Made by a program: the position numbers and the translations under genes. From NCBI GenBank assembly GCA_016286035.1, contig JAEERY010000060.1, positions 1 through 55,891 on the forward strand: a stretch of 55,891 bases of DNA, in the 5' to 3' direction. The notes below the pieces were generated by a model. It worked only from the letters and a program-made list of their open reading frames with translations, made no database searches and was not told the DNA's origin. This stretch comes from Lachnospiraceae bacterium. Its GTDB lineage: Bacteria; Bacillota; Clostridia; Lachnospirales; Lachnospiraceae. Position 1 is the first letter of the stretch, and each line of letters starts with the position of its first letter. Of the stretch, positions 53,645 to 55,891 are shown piece after piece.

Positions 53645-54034
53645 CTACTTCATCACTGATTTGATGTTGGAAAATTCCTGAGTCATTGCCTGGATCAGGC
53701 CCTGATACTTAAGCTGGTTTGCAGCGAGTTTTACCTGTTCCTGCTCAGGATCGACATTGTTCTCATCCATCCTGTATGAGAAATCTCCGTAGTCCGTATA
53801 GATCTTTCCGTTCAGTTTCTTAAGATCGACATTCTTAACCTTTGCATCGATCGAGGTATACTTCTGATTCTTAAGAGCCTGTGTAAGCTGACTCTCAAAA
53901 TCAACATCCGTGCGCTTGTAGCCCGGAGTATCCTGATTGGCTATGTTGTTGGATATAAGTTCGTTACGAAGCCACGAAGCGTCTGCCGCTTTGTCCAAAA
54001 CGTTTATGTAGCTGTATATTCCCGAATTGTACAT
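53645..54034 (-). CDS. flgB: Flagellar basal-body rod protein FlgB
   Basis: A 129-residue proximal rod protein, first gene of the fla/che operon. DKAADASWLRNELISNNIAN followed by QDTPGYKRTDVDFESQL, and the closing AANQLKYQGLIQAMTQEFSN. GGAAAGGAACTAC before ATG 54034. A sigma-A promoter lies 70-100 bases upstream. Confidence 0.97.
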   Translation of the reverse strand: MYNSGIYSYINVLDKAADASWLRNELISNNIANQDTPGYKRTDVDFESQLTQALKNQKYTSIDAKVKNVDLKKLNGKIYTDYGDFSYRMDENNVDPEQEQVKLAANQLKYQGLIQAMTQEFSNIKSVMK

Positions 54035-54108
54035 GTAGTTCCTTTCCGCATTGAGTTATGTTAACCTCTCTGCTCATAATCCGCTTATATGCAAACATAT
54101 CCTATTTA

Positions 54109-54136
54109 ATTATATAGAATTACGCAAAAAATACAA
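54109..54136 (-). promoter_or_regulatory. fla/che operon promoter (upstream of flgB) in the 312-base flgB-codY gap
   Basis: -35 TTGTAT (54131-54136), 16-base spacer and perfect -10 TATAAT (54109-54114) on the minus strand. A consensus TTGACA occurs further up at 54205-54210 but only with a poor -10 (CAATAT, 17-base spacer), so a second start is possible. The rest of the 54035-54346 gap holds the codY terminator and no gene. Confidence 0.65.
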
Positions 54137-54245
54137 GAGAAAAACACATTATCTTGTGGCTTTTTTACAAAAAAGTTATAGATATTGGGCATTCACGGGC
54201 TTTTTGTCAACGAAAACGCCATATATGCAACTGTCTGTAAAACAT

Positions 54246-54276
54246 AAAAGGACTTATACAATGTATAAGTCCTTTT
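54246..54276. terminator. Terminator after codY
   Basis: A perfect 14-bp stem AAAAGGACTTATAC/GTATAAGTCCTTTT with a 3-base loop. The T-tract is the end of the stem, so it works in both directions. It separates codY from the fla promoter 110 bases further on. Confidence 0.85.
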
Positions 54277-54346
54277 ATATACGCGAATTCCATTTCAGAT
54301 ATTGTTTGCTGTTCAAAACATATATCGACAGGATCGGCTGTTTACT

Positions 54347-55129
54347 TTATGATTCTTTTTTCCTGAGCTTGTCTATCTCGTCAAATACAACATCATTCAA
54401 TACCTTGATATATGTTCCCTTCATTCCGGAAGATCTTGATTCTATTACACCGGCTGATTCGAATTTCCTTAAAGCATTAACGATAACGCTTCTGGTTATT
54501 CCTACCCTGTCTGCGATCTTGCTTGCTACCAGTATGCCTTCCATACCGTTTAATTCATCAAATATATGAACGATTGCTTCCATCTCGGAAAAGCTTAAAG
54601 TGCTTATTGCGGATTTGACAACCGCAACCTTTCTAGACTCCTCGGCATTCTCTTCATTAACGGCACGAAGCATCTCAAGACCTACGACTGTTGATCCGTA
54701 CTCGCAAAGGATGATATCGTCTATATCATACATCTGTCCGGATTTATAGATAAACAGCGTTCCGAGTCTCTCCCCTGCTATCTCGATCGGTGCGATGATA
54801 GCAGTAAACTTGCTTACATCGGTATCCTCGAATCCAAGGGTCTCAAGGTTAACATTCTCCTTTGTGGAAAGAACCGCAAGCATACGCTCATTAAGCATTC
54901 CGTCAATGAATCCGCCTACCTTGTCCTTTATAAGCTCATGAATAACTTCCACGTTCTCGGTGTTGTCTATTCCAAGGACTTTTCCCTTCTTGCTTATAAC
55001 AAGAACATTGCTGTCAAGGATCTCCTGCATAACGGCACATATATCATTGAACACAACCTTGCTTGAGTTATTGTTGTGTAAAAGCTTACCTATCTTTCTG
55101 GTCTTATCCAATAATTGAACACTACTCAT
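54347..55129 (-). CDS. codY: GTP- and branched-chain amino acid-sensing repressor CodY
   Basis: A 260-residue global regulator. N-terminal GAF domain (about 1-150, MSSVQLLDKTRKIGKLLHNN and YKSGQMYDIDDIILCEYGST) binds branched-chain amino acids. The C-terminal winged helix has ASKIADRVGITRSVIVNALR with KFESAGVIESRSSGMKGTYI. GGGAGG before ATG. In Bacillus, codY also sits directly before flgB and CodY represses motility genes when nutrients are rich. Confidence 0.97.
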   Translation of the reverse strand: MSSVQLLDKTRKIGKLLHNNNSSKVVFNDICAVMQEILDSNVLVISKKGKVLGIDNTENVEVIHELIKDKVGGFIDGMLNERMLAVLSTKENVNLETLGFEDTDVSKFTAIIAPIEIAGERLGTLFIYKSGQMYDIDDIILCEYGSTVVGLEMLRAVNEENAEESRKVAVVKSAISTLSFSEMEAIVHIFDELNGMEGILVASKIADRVGITRSVIVNALRKFESAGVIESRSSGMKGTYIKVLNDVVFDEIDKLRKKES

Positions 55130-55186
55130 AGATAAATACCTCCCGAATAATCTCCATATTCCTCCAATGGCACTTCCTTGGATATA

Positions 55187-55215
55187 ATTTTATCACAATT
55201 GACGGGATAGTTCAA
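55187..55215 (-). promoter_or_regulatory. codY promoter
   Basis: -35 TTGAAC (55210-55215), 17-base spacer, -10 TAAAAT (55187-55192) on the minus strand, about 58 bases before the codY ATG. Confidence 0.7.
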
Positions 55216-55216
55216 A

Positions 55217-55231
55217 TATTTTTAGACAATT
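55217..55231 (-). promoter_or_regulatory. Candidate CodY box
   Basis: The minus-strand 15-mer AATTGTCTAAAAATA matches 12 of 15 positions of the CodY consensus AATTTTCWGAAAATT. It starts two bases upstream of the codY -35, a place suited to autoregulation. The region is AT-rich, so chance matches are possible. Confidence 0.4.
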
Positions 55232-55263
55232 TGGATAGTTTATTCTATTATTGATTTATTTAT

Positions 55264-55293
55264 AAAAAAAGATCATCTGGTAATATGATGATC
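55264..55293 (-). terminator. Leftward intrinsic terminator with no visible gene
   Basis: Minus-strand GATCATC/GATGATC (7 bp, 55271-55293) around a 9-base loop, followed by seven T (55264-55270). Nothing on the minus strand to its right in the window ends here. It serves either a gene beyond the element, or a small leftward RNA starting at the palindrome at 55356-55371. Confidence 0.8.
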
Positions 55294-55335
55294 AACTAAC
55301 AATTCCGGTTTATAAAGCATTAATTATGCGTTCGG

Positions 55336-55371
55336 TTAACCCCAAACTAATGTTCGCATATAATTATATGC
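55336..55371 (+). promoter_or_regulatory. Toxin promoter with palindromic -10 region
   Basis: Plus-strand -35 TTAACC (55336-55341), 17-base spacer, perfect -10 TATAAT (55359-55364). The -10 lies in the perfect 16-base palindrome GCATATAATTATATGC (55356-55371), which puts another TATAAT on the minus strand, although its -35 is weak. Confidence 0.55.
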
Positions 55372-55398
55372 AGGTGTTACCATAACGGTAGGCGGTTT

Positions 55399-55442
55399 CC
55401 CTCTCACGGAGGGTTGTGCCCTCCAATCTTATGAAAGGAGGG
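55399..55442 (+). promoter_or_regulatory. Alternating-hairpin leader of the mini-toxin gene
   Basis: Four segments: CCCTC (55399-55403), GGAGGG (55408-55413), CCCTCC (55419-55424) and GGAGGG (55437-55442). The last is the Shine-Dalgarno. Pairing 1-2 and 3-4 hides it, whereas pairing 2-3 frees it. Confidence 0.65.
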
Positions 55443-55448
55443 ATGTCC

Positions 55449-55526
55449 ATGATCAGTTTTTCAGAATTGATACAATTTTGTTTACTAATCGTTGCCATTA
55501 TTAGTCTTGTTTACAACAATTATTAA
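55449..55526 (+). CDS. Holin-like mini-toxin, type I toxin-antitoxin class
   Basis: A 25-residue hydrophobic peptide, MISFSELIQFCLLIVAIISL followed by VYNNY. One membrane helix with a short polar tail fits the 'putative holin-like toxin' family of Firmicutes, whose overproduction disturbs the membrane. ATG 55449 is chosen with GGAGGG 6 bases upstream; the ATG at 55443 touches the Shine-Dalgarno. The stop is 9 bases before the IS left-end hairpin. An antitoxin RNA is expected but not identified. Confidence 0.75.
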   Translation: MISFSELIQFCLLIVAIISLVYNNY

Positions 55527-55535
55527 GCGAGAAAG

Positions 55536-55555
55536 CCCACCGTTTTAACCGTGGG
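55536..55555 (+). mobile_element. Left-end hairpin of an IS200/IS605-type element
   Basis: CCCAC-C-GTT-TT-AAC-C-GTGGG: an imperfect subterminal hairpin with a C-C mismatch, of the type used by single-strand transposing IS200/IS605 elements. It lies 78 bases before the tnpB start. No tnpA is seen and the right end is outside the window. The exact boundary cannot be read. Confidence 0.6.
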
Positions 55556-55583
55556 ATGAGAGCGTGATCTTTCCCACTTTATA

Positions 55584-55612
55584 TTGCGAATCGAATGTAT
55601 GTTTGCTATAAT
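55584..55612 (+). promoter_or_regulatory. tnpB promoter
   Basis: Plus-strand -35 TTGCGA (55584-55589), 17-base spacer, perfect -10 TATAAT (55607-55612), 20 bases before the ATG. Confidence 0.55.
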
Positions 55613-55632
55613 ATGTTTGAGGTAACAAACAT

Positions 55633-55891
55633 ATGCAGCTATCAGAAACAATAAAACTCCACATGACTAAAGAGCAAAAGGACTATATCACTCTGACTAT
55701 GAACGAGTACATAAAGACCGTTAACAGTCTTGTTTCTGTTGCTCTAATGTTGAACCTATCAGCAGATATACAACTGCTGATGTATCTGCTAACCTTCCCT
55801 CTGCTTTGACAAACCAGTGCATCCGCGATGCAAAGTCCATCATCAGGAAATATGAGAAGGATTGCCGCAAGGTTTCTGCCAAAAATAAGAA
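55633..55891 (+). pseudogene. tnpB: TnpB (IS605 OrfB family) 5' part, frameshifted and cut by the window edge
   Basis: ATG 55633 behind GAGGT starts MQLSETIKLHMTKEQKDYIT with LTMNEYIKTVNSLVSVA, typical of TnpB RNA-guided nucleases. This frame then turns unlike the family and stops with TGA at 55807. The family sequence continues in the -1 frame as PISRYTTADVSANLPSALTN with QCIRDAKSIIRKYEKDCRK to the window end. The change of frame is near 55738-55755, so one base appears to be lost. The RuvC catalytic domain and guide-RNA end are outside the window. Confidence 0.8.

Overview
The window is a bacterial chromosome segment of moderate GC content. Its proteins look like those of an anaerobic, flagellated Firmicute of the Clostridia, most likely a Lachnospiraceae relative of Butyrivibrio, Roseburia or Agathobacter. 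Supporting signs are strong purine-rich Shine-Dalgarno sites, TTGACA/TATAAT-type promoters with 17-base spacers, CodY, FliY with its CheC-like half, CheC/CheD, DUF1385 next to rho-rpmE, and a holin-like mini-toxin. The genus is an inference from protein appearance only. Nearly everything is on the minus strand, so transcription runs from right to left.

Left third (1-17343, all minus): the 5' part of gap; a PHP-family phosphatase; xerD, a 91-residue unknown gene, a Nudix hydrolase and an aminotransferase; an EamA transporter and a MATE transporter; then a translation/transcription cluster rho, rpmE, DUF1385, prmC, prfA, argC; an unusual chemoreceptor-like protein with a sugar-binding-protein domain at its C-terminus; and rpsB-tsf behind a structured leader. 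Promoters and intrinsic terminators separate these units clearly.

Middle and right (18955-54034): one continuous minus-strand fla/che operon of 40 genes. Reading in the direction of transcription: flgB, flgC, fliE, fliF, fliG, fliH, fliI, fliJ, motE-like, fliK, flgD, TIGR02530, flgE, flbD, motA, motB, fliL, fliM, fliY, cheY, fliO, fliP, fliQ, fliR, flhB, flhA, flhF, flhG, pilZ, cheB, cheA, cheW, cheC, cheD, a small membrane protein, fliA, fapA-like, a 107-residue unknown gene, a SwrB-like DUF6115 gene and an MltG-N-like gene. It supplies the basal body, export apparatus, hook, stator, switch, chemotaxis core and sigma-28. Filament genes (flagellin, fliD, flgK/L, flgM) and cheR are not here. 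codY lies just upstream, and rpsB-tsf lies just downstream on the same strand, which is the Bacillus subtilis order. A two-gene plus-strand unit (MshEN-CheX-like plus a CheY-like regulator, 17626-18883) is wedged in between and converges on the operon at a bidirectional terminator.

Far right (55130-55891): the codY promoter with a candidate CodY box, a leftward terminator with no visible gene, a 25-residue holin-like toxin gene whose leader can form alternating hairpins over its Shine-Dalgarno sequence, and directly behind it the left end and frameshifted 5' part of an IS200/IS605-type tnpB element. This is the only clearly mobile part of the window.
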